Source: Pseudomonadota bacterium
GTDB lineage: Bacteria > Desulfobacterota > Desulfarculia > Desulfarculales > Desulfarculaceae
Assembly (NCBI GenBank): GCA_018896025.1
Contig: JAHIND010000007.1
Location: forward strand, 1 to 64,000
Direction: 5' to 3'
DNA: 64,000 bases
The position numbers and the translations under genes were made by a program. The notes beneath the pieces were generated by a model that was given only the letters and a program-made list of their open reading frames with translations, searched no databases and was not told the DNA's origin. This document shows positions 1 to 8,515 of this stretch, one piece after another; the first letter of the stretch is position 1, and each line of letters begins with the position of its first letter.

Positions 1-645
1 GAAGTCCACGTGGGTGGCCCGGCCGGTGGCCGCGCCGTCGAAGCTGGGGTGCATGTGGATGATGTCCGCCCCGATGGACACGTGCACCGTGGCGGGCAGG
101 TCCAAACGGGCCGCCGCAGCCAACAAAGATACCTTGATGCAGGCCGGTTCGGCCTCCAGCAGGGCCCGGCCCACGGTCCGGCCCAGGCCTGCGTCGGGGT
201 CGGCGGCCACCGCCGCGTTGATGAACTCCCCGGTCTGGCGGGCGGTGCCGAAGCTGCCGTCGGCCAGGGCCTCGGCCACGTCCTCGCTGGTGCGCCCGGC
301 CAGGGCCATCTCGGTGTCGTGGATCACCCCGGCCCCGTTGAAGGCCAGGCCGGTGAGGATGCCCTGTTCCATGGCGTCGATGATCAGGGGGCTGAGCCCC
401 ACCTTGATCACATGGGCGCCCATGCCCAGCATCACCGGTTTGCCCGCCCGGCGGGCGGTCACGATGGCCCCGGCGGCGGCCCTGAGGTCGTCGGCGGACA
501 GCACGTGGGGCAGGGAGTCGATGAACCCACGGAAGCCCCCTCCGGGCTGCCAGGGCTTGCCCAGCATCTCGGCGGCCACCTTGGAGGGCCTGAGATCCAG
601 GTCGGAGAGCTTCAGCTTGCTGAGGTCTATGGGCTTTTGACTCAT
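1..645 (-). CDS. Conserved protein of unknown function (N-terminal part; continues past the left edge)
   Basis: The frame starts at an ATG read leftward from 645 and is still open at base 1, giving 215 residues without a stop. It begins MSQKPIDLSKLKLSDLDLRP and contains GKPVMLGMGAHVIKVGLSP, FNGAGVIHDTEMALAGRTSEDV, and ADIIHMHPSFDGAA near the visible end. I recall this pattern from a conserved bacterial family of unknown function whose Gly-rich Rossmann-like core resembles deoxyhypusine-synthase-type proteins; that link is tentative. It lies 49 bp downstream of the TPR gene on the same strand with no obvious terminator between, so it may be the last visible gene of the exopolysaccharide operon or simply read through from it. 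The enzymatic role is not known. Confidence 0.75.
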   Translation of the reverse strand, partial: MSQKPIDLSKLKLSDLDLRPSKVAAEMLGKPWQPGGGFRGFIDSLPHVLSADDLRAAAGAIVTARRAGKPVMLGMGAHVIKVGLSPLIIDAMEQGILTGLAFNGAGVIHDTEMALAGRTSEDVAEALADGSFGTARQTGEFINAAVAADPDAGLGRTVGRALLEAEPACIKVSLLAAAARLDLPATVHVSIGADIIHMHPSFDGAATGRATHVDF

Positions 646-694
646 GGGCTGAATCCTAACAGAGCGGATGTCGCCGTAGTTTGACGATTCGTGG

Positions 695-2002
695 TCAGTA
701 GACGCCGATTTCGCGGAGAGTCCTTTTGGCTTCCTGATGGTCTGGTTGCAGGGTCAAGGCTTGCTGGAGTTGCTCCACCGCCGCTTGATAGCGCTCGTCC
801 TTGGCAAAGGCCCTGGCCAAGGAGACGTGATAATCGGGCGAGTCGGGCTTGAGGGCCACCGCCCGGCCGTAGGCCTGGATGGCCTCGCCCAGGCGGCCCC
901 TACTCAACAGACAACCGCCCAGGGATGCGAAAGCCTCGGCATCGGATGGGTCTCGGGCCACCACCTGCTGGAAAATATCCAAGGCGGTTTCCAACTGCCC
1001 AATCCGGCAGGCGGCCGAGGCCAGGGCAAGGGTTTGCCGGGGGGTGAAATGGGCCTGTTCATGGGCCTGGGCCACGGCCTGGGCCAACTCGGACCTGGTG
1101 AAATCAGTTTTATGGCTCAGCATGGTCTGGAGCAGAAAATGCCAGGTATTGGCGTCATCCGGATGCAATTCCAGGTAATGGCGCAGTGCATCCACTCCGG
1201 CGCGAGCTAAGCCGGCCAACTCGAGCCCTCTGGAGAAGGCCTGGTAGTCATTGCCACTCCCAGGCGCCTCTTTGATGTCTTGCAGCAGTTCCTCCTTGGA
1301 CGCGTAATAGGCCTCTGGCCCTTTGAGTTTGACCAATTCCTCGGTCAAGGTGGCCCATTGTCGAGGGCTTTCCGGCCCCAGGGCGCGGGCCTGGGCGTAG
1401 CCGGGGGCCAAGCCTACGCACCTGGCGTAGGCCCGTTGCTCGGCCTTGATATACCAGGGGTCATAGTTCAGGGTGCGGCGCATCAGCTTCAGGCTGCGGC
1501 CGTATTGCCGGCATACTGCCAGGCTCTGGGTGGCGCCATGACCCGGGTCGCCTACGGCGCAGTCGTAGAGCAGGTCGGCGTAACGGTAATGGGCGTAGCC
1601 ATAGGTCGGGTCCCGGCGGAGCACCGCCAGGTACAGGCTTTGGCAGGGCTCTCCGCAGGAGCCGCCGTCATGGTTGATACGCGTCGCGCAGGAATTGGCC
1701 AACTTGAGCAGGGGCACTTCCCAGGAAGGGGCCAGGCGGCTGGCTTGGGCCAGGCTGCGCGACGCCTCCTCGGCCGCCGGCCGGGCAGGCAAGCCGCCGG
1801 CAGCGGCCAGGGCCGATTGGGCCCGGCGTTGCCAAAGGGAGGCATCGGCCGGATTCAACGAGATGGCGGAGCTCAAGCGGCTAAGTTGACGGGAGGCGTT
1901 CTTGCCGGAGGGCATGGACTCGGGAGCCAGCAGCGACGCCGTCGACCAGGCGGCGGCCAGCAGAATGGCCGGGACCAGCAGTATGCCTAGCAGATGGCGC
2001 AT
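695..2002 (-). CDS. TPR-repeat protein of the exopolysaccharide operon
   Basis: 435 residues. An N-terminal hydrophobic segment (about residues 4-26, LLGILLVPAILLAAAWSTASL) should act as a signal anchor or uncleaved signal, placing the rest outside the inner membrane. The C-terminal third holds tetratricopeptide repeats (for example PSDAEAFASLGGCLLSRGRL and PDSPDYHVSLARAFAKDERY), so it is probably a scaffold for protein contacts. A Cys-containing middle part (about 110-200) is not recognised. The ATG lies 3 bp after the stop of the Wzc-like gene, with AAGG directly before it, which argues for translational coupling. TPR proteins commonly accompany polysaccharide synthesis and export systems; a role in assembly of this exporter is inference from context. 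Confidence 0.85.
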   Translation of the reverse strand: MRHLLGILLVPAILLAAAWSTASLLAPESMPSGKNASRQLSRLSSAISLNPADASLWQRRAQSALAAAGGLPARPAAEEASRSLAQASRLAPSWEVPLLKLANSCATRINHDGGSCGEPCQSLYLAVLRRDPTYGYAHYRYADLLYDCAVGDPGHGATQSLAVCRQYGRSLKLMRRTLNYDPWYIKAEQRAYARCVGLAPGYAQARALGPESPRQWATLTEELVKLKGPEAYYASKEELLQDIKEAPGSGNDYQAFSRGLELAGLARAGVDALRHYLELHPDDANTWHFLLQTMLSHKTDFTRSELAQAVAQAHEQAHFTPRQTLALASAACRIGQLETALDIFQQVVARDPSDAEAFASLGGCLLSRGRLGEAIQAYGRAVALKPDSPDYHVSLARAFAKDERYQAAVEQLQQALTLQPDHQEAKRTLREIGVY

Positions 2003-2005
2003 ACC

Positions 2006-4180
2006 TTAAGAGCGGCGGCTTTTTTGCCCCTCCTCGTAATAGTCGTAGCGGTAATAATATTTGTGCTTGTATCCACCGTAATAATAGTCCGAGCGCAGCT
2101 TCACGGTTTGGTTGAAGATCACGCCCAATAGGTTGATGTCTGACTTGGTCAGTTTGTCCACCGATTGTTTCAGGGCGTGTATGGGCAGTTTGGCCGCGGC
2201 CACCACCAGAACCATGCCGTCGGCCAGGTTGCCCAGGATCAGCGGATCGGCTACCGGCAGGATGGGCGGCGAGTCGATGATGATCTGGGAATAGGCCTTG
2301 CCCAGGGCGGTCAGAAGCTGCGACATCAACTCCGACTGAAAGAGTTCCGAAGGGCTGGGGGGAAGGGGCCCCGAGGTGATGATGTCGATGTTGGGGATGA
2401 CTTCCCGCCGCAGGCAGTGTTCGATGCCCGCCTGGCCGCTGAGCAGGGTGCTCAATCCGGTTTCGTTGGAAAGCCCCCAGATGCGGTGCTGACGGGGTTT
2501 GCGCATGTCGCCGTCGATGAGCAGGGTCTTCTTGCCCGCCTCGGCGAAGGCCACCGCCAGGAAAGAGGACATAACGCTCTTGCCCTCCATGGGGGCGGTG
2601 CTGGAAACCACCAGGGACTTGGGCGGGGTGCCCGCCTTGGACAGGCTTATGGCGGCTCGGACCATGCGCAGAGGCTCTATGGTTACGGACCTGGGGTCGG
2701 CGACCACCTCCAGCAAGGAGCCGGCTCCGGCCTTTTTGCGGTTTTTCCCCTGGAACAGCGAGGCGTCAAAGGGAATGCTGCCCAACAGGGGCAGGCCCAA
2801 CTGCTTTTCCACCTGGCTGGGCAACTTGATGGTGTTGTCCATGTACTCCAGGAGGAATCCCCAGAAGATGGAGACCACCAAACCGCACACCACGGCCAGG
2901 ATGATGTTGATCCTTGTCTTAGGGCTGGAGGGTTCCAAGGGTACCTGGGCCTTGTCCACCACCGTCACCATGCCCACATCGATTTCTTCGGCCACGCGGG
3001 CTTCTTTTACCTTGGTCAGCAACATGTCGTAAAGTTGCTGGTTGGTGTCCACCTCGCGCTTTATCACACTAAAGCCAATGCCCTTCTTGCGGAGGTCCAT
3101 GGCCTGCTGCCGCTGCTGGTTCAGGGACTGCCTTATGGCGTTTTCGCGGGCTTTGGCCATGGTCAACTGGCTTTCCAGGGAGTTGATTATCTGGGATATC
3201 TCGCCGCGTTTTTGGCGTTCCAGGGCGGCTTTCTCGGCGTTGAGCGCCGCCATCTTGGGGTGCCGGGCGCCGTATTTTTGGCTCAGTTCCGCCTCGCGCT
3301 TGGACAACTCCAGCTCGCGCTCCCGGACCTTTTGGATGACCGGGCTATCCATGAAATCCTTGATGCCGTCGAACTGGGACTGGCCCTTGCGGGCCTTTAG
3401 GGCTTGGTGATAACGGGCTTCGGCTTCCTTGCGGGCGGTCTCGGCTTCCACCAACTGCTGATTAAGGTCCGCCAGCTTTTGAGTGATGATGATGTTGGAG
3501 TTGTCGGAGATAACCGTGGCCAGGCTGTTTTCTTCCATGTAGTTCTGCAAAGACAGCTGCGATGCCTGCAGCTTGCGCCGCTGCTCCTCTATGCGGCGCG
3601 AAAGGAACTTGACCGCCATCTGGCTGATGGCCAGCTTTCGGTCCAAAACGTAATCTATGTAAGCCTGGGCCGTGGCGTTGGCTACCTCAGCCGCCAGGAC
3701 CGGGTCCTTGGCGGTGAAGGATATATTGGCCAAACGGCTTTGACGTATGGGAGCAACTTTGAGCCTTCCGCTAAAAATATTGGCTGCCTTGCGGATGGCT
3801 TCTTCTTCGGTGGGCAGCTTTTGGTTTTCGTTCAGGTCGGTGGGCGTCACGGCGCCGAATTCGCGCAGTTTATTAAGCTTAAGGGCCTTGACCACCTTGG
3901 TGGCGATGGCCCGGCTTTCAATGAGGCGGTACTGGGTCTGGTAAAAGTCCATGGCCGAACTGTCCACGGCCAGGGCCTCCTGCAACGACAAAGAGCGCTG
4001 GGCGGTCTGCTCGATCAAAAGCTGGGTGGTGGCGGTGTAGAATTTGGTGGCCAACATGGTGTAGGTGGACACCAAGGCCACGATCACCACGAAAACGGCT
4101 AGTATGGGCAGGCGGCGCCGTTTGATTACGTCGAGGTAATCGCGCAGGTGGATCGTCTTGTCTTCACCAGGAGATATCAT
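2006..4180 (-). CDS. Polysaccharide co-polymerase fused to a BY-type tyrosine kinase (Wzc/GumC-like)
   Basis: 724 residues, close to Wzc length. Residues about 10-110 form the Wzz chain-length domain with TM1 (LPILAVFVVIVALVSTYTML). A long coiled-coil region follows (about 170-400), then a Pro-rich TM2 (EPSSPKTRINIILAVVCGLV). The cytoplasmic kinase has a Walker A variant STAPMEGKSVMSS, the Walker A' segment LLIDGDMRKPR and Walker B IIIDSPPILPVADP. The C-terminus is a tyrosine cluster (YYYGGYKHKYYYRYDYY) of the type autophosphorylated in these kinases. In the family, cycling of this tail controls polymer length and export. The start has AAAGGA about 5 bp upstream. Its neighbours are the Wza-type exporter 9 bp upstream and the TPR gene 3 bp downstream, so this is one operon. 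Confidence 0.95.
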   Translation of the reverse strand: MISPGEDKTIHLRDYLDVIKRRRLPILAVFVVIVALVSTYTMLATKFYTATTQLLIEQTAQRSLSLQEALAVDSSAMDFYQTQYRLIESRAIATKVVKALKLNKLREFGAVTPTDLNENQKLPTEEEAIRKAANIFSGRLKVAPIRQSRLANISFTAKDPVLAAEVANATAQAYIDYVLDRKLAISQMAVKFLSRRIEEQRRKLQASQLSLQNYMEENSLATVISDNSNIIITQKLADLNQQLVEAETARKEAEARYHQALKARKGQSQFDGIKDFMDSPVIQKVRERELELSKREAELSQKYGARHPKMAALNAEKAALERQKRGEISQIINSLESQLTMAKARENAIRQSLNQQRQQAMDLRKKGIGFSVIKREVDTNQQLYDMLLTKVKEARVAEEIDVGMVTVVDKAQVPLEPSSPKTRINIILAVVCGLVVSIFWGFLLEYMDNTIKLPSQVEKQLGLPLLGSIPFDASLFQGKNRKKAGAGSLLEVVADPRSVTIEPLRMVRAAISLSKAGTPPKSLVVSSTAPMEGKSVMSSFLAVAFAEAGKKTLLIDGDMRKPRQHRIWGLSNETGLSTLLSGQAGIEHCLRREVIPNIDIITSGPLPPSPSELFQSELMSQLLTALGKAYSQIIIDSPPILPVADPLILGNLADGMVLVVAAAKLPIHALKQSVDKLTKSDINLLGVIFNQTVKLRSDYYYGGYKHKYYYRYDYYEEGQKSRRS

Positions 4181-4189
4181 GATTGTCCT

Positions 4190-5305
4190 TTAGAAGAAGC
4201 TTTGAGGTACCACGATCACGTCATTGGGGCGGACGATGATGTCCTTGCTTTTGTCGCCGTCCAAGATGTCCTCCACCGGCACCTTGAGGGTGACTTCCTT
4301 GCCGTCCTGGTAGCGCACCAATTTGGTGCGGTTGCCCGCGGAGATGCGGGTGAGTCCGCCGGCCATGGTGATGGCTTCGACCACGCTGATGGGTTTGTCC
4401 TTAATTTTGTAATAGCCCGGCTTCTTCACTTCGCCGGTCACAAAGAAACGCGCCGCCTCGGGGACGTAGATGACGTCGCCGTTGAGCATGACCATGTTGT
4501 ATTCGGGGTGGTCGCCCCTGGCGAGCGAATCCAGGTCGATCTCCATGGATATGCGCTGCTTGGGCTTGCCCGGCGTCTCGACCGTACGCAGAATGCGGAT
4601 CTTGTTGGCGGCCACTTCACCGTCGGCGTCGAATTTGATGCCGCCAGCCTTGGCCAGCATCTCGGCCAGGTGCTCGTTGCCTTCCTTGAAGTGGCTGCCC
4701 GGAGTGTTCACCGCGCCCAGGATCAGGACCCGCTGGCCCTTGAATTCCTTGATTTGCACCGACACCTGAGGATGCTTGAGGATGTTTTCCTGACGGTAGC
4801 GAATCTGGATCAGTTGCTCGATTTTGCGCGGCGAAAGTCCGGTGACGTTCAACTCGCCCAAGAGGGGGAGGCTGATTTTGCCTTGGGAAGACACCCGCAG
4901 GCTTTCCCGGGAAAGCTCCGGCTCGTCAAAGATGGTGACCCCGATCACGTCCATGGGGCTCACCTTGTAATCTTTGTTGGTTTCAGGCACCCCATAGTGG
5001 CGCAGGTATTCCATCACCTCCATTTGCTTGGCTTGCTTGAACTCGTCGGCGATGTCCGGGGCCAGCTCCTGCTTGGGTTTCAGCTTGGGGATGGGGATTT
5101 CCTTGGGGGCGTTTTTGCCTGGGGATTGGGCGGCGGGGTCGGCGGCAGCCTTGGCAGTGGGGGGCGCGGCCGCATTTTGGCCCGGCGCCGGCTGGTCGAA
5201 CAGGCTGGGTCGGTTGGGGTTGTCCAGCGCCGGGGCGGGTTGGACGAGCAGCAGGGCATACAAAATGGCGATTACAAGGGATGCTATGTATCTGGTGACC
5301 TTCAC
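4190..5305 (-). CDS. Outer-membrane polysaccharide export protein (Wza-like, SLBB domains)
   Basis: The protein forms or gates the outer-membrane export channel for polysaccharide. I place the start at the GTG at 5305 (371 residues), preceded by GGATGAGGATTCC, rather than the in-frame ATG at 5320, which lacks a ribosome site; the GTG start also leaves a normal signal peptide (KVTRYIASLVIAILYALLLV). A Pro/Ala-rich linker (about 30-75) is followed by the Poly_export domain (YKVSPMDVIGVTIFDEPELSRE) and two SLBB-type segments (RVLILGAVNTPGSH; FFVTGEVKKPGYYKI), ending at NDVIVVPQSFF. No lipobox cysteine is visible, unlike E. coli Wza. It sits between the beta-barrel gene and the Wzc-like kinase, as in many Gram-negative exopolysaccharide loci. 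Confidence 0.93.
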   Translation of the reverse strand: MKVTRYIASLVIAILYALLLVQPAPALDNPNRPSLFDQPAPGQNAAAPPTAKAAADPAAQSPGKNAPKEIPIPKLKPKQELAPDIADEFKQAKQMEVMEYLRHYGVPETNKDYKVSPMDVIGVTIFDEPELSRESLRVSSQGKISLPLLGELNVTGLSPRKIEQLIQIRYRQENILKHPQVSVQIKEFKGQRVLILGAVNTPGSHFKEGNEHLAEMLAKAGGIKFDADGEVAANKIRILRTVETPGKPKQRISMEIDLDSLARGDHPEYNMVMLNGDVIYVPEAARFFVTGEVKKPGYYKIKDKPISVVEAITMAGGLTRISAGNRTKLVRYQDGKEVTLKVPVEDILDGDKSKDIIVRPNDVIVVPQSFF

Positions 5306-5405
5306 GGAATCCTCATCCAAAGGTGGCCCGACGAGGTCGGCATAAATGCGGCGGGGGAAACTTATAGTTTTTCAAATGATAGCTATCATGCCGGTGGAAA
5401 GCAAT

Positions 5406-5444
5406 AAATTGCGGGGTAGGCGTCGGCCTCCTACCCCGCAATTT
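5406..5444 (-). terminator. Hairpin between the beta-barrel gene and the Wza-like gene
   Basis: A perfect 15-bp inverted repeat (5406-5420 with 5430-5444; AAATTGCGGGGTAGG) with a 9-base loop. It lies directly after the beta-barrel stop in the minus direction. The following T-run is weak (TTTATTG), so it may be a partial terminator that sets the ratio of barrel to downstream export genes, or an mRNA-stabilising hairpin. Confidence 0.65.
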
Positions 5445-5467
5445 AGATAACCATGTTTGGCGGGGTC

Positions 5468-6757
5468 CTAGAAGCGGCCTCCCAGCCCCACGTAGAACAC
5501 GTTGTCGGTGTAGCCCAGGTTGTCTTTGTTGGAGCTACGGTAGTCGTACAGATAGCTGCCGGTGAGGTAGAGGTACTTCAGGAAGGCGTACTCGATACCG
5601 GCCTGGCCCTTGAAGACGTCATCCGACCGGGATTCGGCGCCGTCCAGGGAGTTGTAGTCGTTGAGGCCCGCCAGCACCATGCCGAAGATGGTCAGCTTGG
5701 GCATAACGGAGAAGCGGGCGCCAACCGAGGCGTTGGTGTCCACGTAGTAGTTGTTGGGGAAGGAGGTGCCCACGATGCCTTGGGTGGACTGGCGGATGCC
5801 TCGCATGACCGCGCCGGTGAGCACCAAGCGGGCCGTGGCCTGCCAGGACAGGTTGACCTCGGCGATCCAGGTGTTCTTGTTTTCGTACTCCTGGCCCACG
5901 GTGTTGTACTGGTTGTCGTAGTTCATGATGCTGTAACCCACCTTGGCCTCGCCGCTGAGTTTGGAGCTGTTGTCCCAGCTCAGACCCACGAAGAGGTCGT
6001 GGCGGTAGAAATCCTCGGCGGTGCCCGTAGGCTGGTCGGAGTATTCGCGGGTTACGTAGGTGTACTGGAACAGGCCGGAGGTCTTGGGCCAGAACTTATA
6101 GTAGAACTTGCCGCCGTAGTTCCATTCACGCTGGTTCTGGTAGCGGTCCCGCTCGTCATCGTATTCCAGGATGATGTAGCGCGCGTACACCTGGGCCTTG
6201 CTCTTCTCGCTGAAGGTCCAGCCCGGCGAAACGTAGGCGTCGTTCTGGGTGCGGGCGGTCTTGATACCCAGGTTGTACAGATCCTGGCTGCCGAAGGGGT
6301 CGGAGGAGCGCCAGAAGTCGTTGGACGCCTCGATGAACGCCCCGGTCTTGCCCCCCAGGAAGAAGTCGAAGGGGACATAGTGCGAGTCGTAGTCGTTATT
6401 GGTGTTGTCCTGGTAATAGGCGAAGGTGCCTTGGTACTCCAGGGCCCAGAAGCTGGTAGGGGTGAAATCGTGGCGCAAGGCCAAGCCCGGCCTGATCTCC
6501 ATGATGTTGTCGGAGACGGTGTTGTTTTCACTCAGGAAGATGTTGGAACGGTTTTTCCAACCGACCTCGAGCCCCCCTCTGACCTTCAGCGGTCCACGGC
6601 TAAGCCACGTACCCAAATTTTGATCCGGGTCTGCGGGCAGGCCCTCACGGGAGAGTTGGGCTTTGGCAGGCGTGGACATGCCAAGGGCAAAAACGCACAC
6701 CGCCGCCATGATAAAGGCTAGGACGGCCGCAACGGATTTTTTGCTTTGGCACTTCAT
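5468..6757 (-). CDS. Outer-membrane beta-barrel protein (BBP2-like) of the exopolysaccharide operon
   Basis: 429 residues with a signal peptide (basic MKCQSKKS, hydrophobic core, cut near AKAQ). The mature part has alternating amphipathic strands rich in Tyr/Trp and Asn/Asp turns, for example LKVRGGLEVGWKNRSNIFLS and WALEYQGTFAYYQDNTNN, and ends in YVGLGGRF. The terminal Phe is the BAM recognition signal typical of outer-membrane barrels. The pattern resembles the putative beta-barrel porin family found in exosortase-type and other exopolysaccharide loci. It is the first gene of the minus-strand export operon, with the promoter expected in the AT-rich region above 6760. A role as export porin or surface anchor is inference. 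Confidence 0.85.
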   Translation of the reverse strand: MKCQSKKSVAAVLAFIMAAVCVFALGMSTPAKAQLSREGLPADPDQNLGTWLSRGPLKVRGGLEVGWKNRSNIFLSENNTVSDNIMEIRPGLALRHDFTPTSFWALEYQGTFAYYQDNTNNDYDSHYVPFDFFLGGKTGAFIEASNDFWRSSDPFGSQDLYNLGIKTARTQNDAYVSPGWTFSEKSKAQVYARYIILEYDDERDRYQNQREWNYGGKFYYKFWPKTSGLFQYTYVTREYSDQPTGTAEDFYRHDLFVGLSWDNSSKLSGEAKVGYSIMNYDNQYNTVGQEYENKNTWIAEVNLSWQATARLVLTGAVMRGIRQSTQGIVGTSFPNNYYVDTNASVGARFSVMPKLTIFGMVLAGLNDYNSLDGAESRSDDVFKGQAGIEYAFLKYLYLTGSYLYDYRSSNKDNLGYTDNVFYVGLGGRF

Positions 6758-7034
6758 TGGATTCCAACCCTTTTTAGTAATAAAGATTATGGTTACGACT
6801 TATAACTCCAGGCAAATCGATGCGTCAAGCGAAGAGTTGTCAAGGCATAACCAGATCAATTCATATTTATATTTGCAAAAACTATCTATGCGATGCAAGG
6901 AAAAAAAACTAATATTTATTATGAATATGGATGGCAAATTAAGGACAACCTATTTATTTGCTTGACATAGAGGGGGGGAAACGGTTCATATTGGCCATAT
7001 AATATTGGAACTTGTGGACTCTGCGAGGATGGAT
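6758..7034. promoter_or_regulatory. AT-rich divergent promoter region, including a promoter for the first Thr-rich gene
   Basis: This stretch separates the minus-strand export operon from the plus-strand paralog pair and is markedly AT-rich compared with its flanks. On the plus strand TTGACA at 6962-6967, a 17-bp spacer and TTCATA at 6985-6990 form a candidate sigma-70 promoter. The same TTGACAT...ACGGTT.ATAT arrangement recurs before the second paralog, which supports it. GAGG at 7025-7028 is the likely ribosome site. No promoter for the minus-strand operon could be picked with confidence. Confidence 0.55.
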
Positions 7035-7592
7035 ATGCATATCCTACATAAACAGTCGGTCAATGGCGCCTCCGTGAAAATGCTGGCCTGCCTGTGCTGC
7101 ATTTTCGCTGTCGGCTTGGTAATTCTTGCCTCCGGCCCTGCCCAGGCCCAGCAGCAGGTTCCCCAAGCGATTCAGGACCAGTTGAACGCCGCCACTGCAG
7201 CGAACATCGCGCAGATAGCTGCCGACTTGGCCAAGAGCAATCCTGAATTGGCGGCGGCCATAGCGGCGGCGGCGGCCAAGCTCCAGCCGGACGTGGCAGG
7301 CGATATCGCCGTTAAGGTTTCCCAGGCGGTGCCCACCCAATCGGCGGCTGACATCGCTCAGGCGGTGGTCAACGAGGTGCCCGACCAGGTTGACGCGGTG
7401 AACACGGCGATGAATGACAACTTCCCCAACTGGACCAACGTTACCGCGACTCAGCCAACTTCGACCACGGCCACCAGCGCCACGGTGACCACCTCGACCA
7501 GCAGCACCACCAGCACCACCGAGACCACCACTACTTCGGCCAGCCCCAGCACCGAGTTGCTCAACCGCTTGGCCAGCGCGCGCGGTTTCTAG
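7035..7592 (+). CDS. Secreted Ala/Thr-rich protein, paralog 1 (unknown function)
   Basis: 185 residues from the ATG at 7035, chosen because GAGG lies 6-7 bp upstream and the same arrangement recurs in paralog 2; in-frame ATGs at 7005 and 7029 are alternatives. An N-terminal signal peptide ends near GPAQAQQQ. The middle is a helical Ala-rich repeat-like domain (ELAAAIAAAAAKLQPDVAGDIAVKV, then QSAADIAQAVVNEVPDQVDAV). The tail is nearly pure Thr/Ser (STTSTTETTTTSASPSTE) followed by the conserved end LLNRLASARGF. The next gene repeats the whole layout. I do not recognise a family. A secreted, possibly O-glycosylated, matrix or surface protein linked to the neighbouring exopolysaccharide operon is speculation from location and composition. 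Confidence 0.8.
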   Translation: MHILHKQSVNGASVKMLACLCCIFAVGLVILASGPAQAQQQVPQAIQDQLNAATAANIAQIAADLAKSNPELAAAIAAAAAKLQPDVAGDIAVKVSQAVPTQSAADIAQAVVNEVPDQVDAVNTAMNDNFPNWTNVTATQPTSTTATSATVTTSTSSTTSTTETTTTSASPSTELLNRLASARGF

Positions 7593-7611
7593 ACTCCAGT
7601 CCGTTATCTTA

Positions 7612-7648
7612 AGCGCCCTGGGTCCAGCGGCCTGGGGCGCTCTTTTTT
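7612..7648 (+). terminator. Rho-independent terminator of paralog 1
   Basis: AGCGCCC at 7612-7618 pairs with GGGCGCT at 7635-7641, followed by TCTTTTTTG. The same terminator, with small changes in the loop, recurs after paralog 2. Confidence 0.85.
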
Positions 7649-7692
7649 GTGGCCGCGCCACTTGCCAAAGGTTCTTCAACATTTTTATTGGC

Positions 7693-7721
7693 TTGACATC
7701 TATAAATAGTAACGGTTTATA
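7693..7721 (+). promoter_or_regulatory. Promoter of paralog 2
   Basis: TTGACA at 7693-7698, a 17-bp spacer and TTTATA at 7716-7721 match a sigma-70 promoter and align with the promoter of paralog 1. A further TATAAT (7720-7725) overlaps the -10. The duplicated unit therefore includes its own promoter and terminator. Confidence 0.6.
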
Positions 7722-7771
7722 TAATTTTATAGCCTTGACAAATGTGGAACCTTACGGACTTTGAGGGGATG

Positions 7772-8359
7772 GATATGTATATCCTGCGTAAACCGTTTTT
7801 AAATAGTGCCTCCGTGAAAATGCTTGTCTGCCTGTGCTGCATTTTCGCTGTCGGCTTGGTGATGCTTACCTCCGGTCCTGCCCAGGCCCAGCAGCAGATT
7901 CCCAAGGAGATTCAAGACCAGTTAAACTACGTCGGGCCGGAGCGCATCGCCATAGTCGCCGCCGTTTGGGCCAAAGCCAGACCTGAATTGGCGGCGGCTA
8001 TAGCTGCTGCTGCGGCCAAGCTTCATCCGAGCTTAGCCGGCGATATCGCCGTAAAGGTGGCCCAGTGGGTGCCAGACCAATCCGCAGCCGACATCGCTCA
8101 GGCCGTGGTCAACGAGGTGCCCGACCAGGTCGACGCGGTGAACACGGCGATGAATAACAACTTCCCCAACTGGACCAACGTTACCCCGGCTCAGCCAACT
8201 TCGACCACGGGCACCGACGCCACGGTGACCACCTCGACCAGCAGCACCACCAGCACCACCGAGACCACCGAGACCACCGAGACCACCGAGACCACCACCA
8301 CCTCGGCCAGCCCCAGCACCGAGTTGCTCAACCGCCTGGCCAGCGCACGCGGTCTCTAG
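7772..8359 (+). CDS. Secreted Ala/Thr-rich protein, paralog 2 (unknown function)
   Basis: 195 residues from the ATG at 7772, preceded by GAGGGGATGGAT. It is a close copy of the gene before it: the same signal peptide (KMLVCLCCIFAVGLVML, cut near AQAQQQ), Ala-rich helical domain, Thr/Ser tail and end LLNRLASARGL. It differs by an expanded in-frame run of TET/TTE units coded by about four copies of the 9-base unit GAGACCACC (about 8259-8295). The middle has diverged more than either end (for example YVGPERIAIVAAVWAKARPE against ATAANIAQIAADLAKSNPE), so the duplication is not very recent or the middle is under different selection. Family unknown. Confidence 0.8.
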   Translation, partial: DMYILRKPFLNSASVKMLVCLCCIFAVGLVMLTSGPAQAQQQIPKEIQDQLNYVGPERIAIVAAVWAKARPELAAAIAAAAAKLHPSLAGDIAVKVAQWVPDQSAADIAQAVVNEVPDQVDAVNTAMNNNFPNWTNVTPAQPTSTTGTDATVTTSTSSTTSTTETTETTETTETTTTSASPSTELLNRLASARGL

Positions 8360-8378
8360 ACTCCAGTCCGTTATCTTA

Positions 8379-8412
8379 AGCGCCCTGGGCCACGGCCCGG
8401 GGCGCTTTCTTG
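8379..8412 (+). terminator. Rho-independent terminator of paralog 2
   Basis: AGCGCCC at 8379-8385 pairs with GGGCGCT at 8400-8406, extended internally by GGGCC/GGCCC and followed by TTTCTTG. It lies upstream of the convergent end of the minus-strand gene at 8516. Confidence 0.8.
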
Positions 8413-8515
8413 CGTCCGCGCCACGCGCCGCGGTTCGGCGGCGTGGGCCCGGCGCGTTAATTCCAGGGACAGTCAAGATTGGCGGGCCGCCTTGTGCGTC
8501 CGTCGCTCGGCGGCG

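Noticed and set aside
8259..8310. Short GAGACCACC repeats as a possible CRISPR array
   Set aside because: Units are 9 bp, contiguous, in frame and inside a gene; no spacers.
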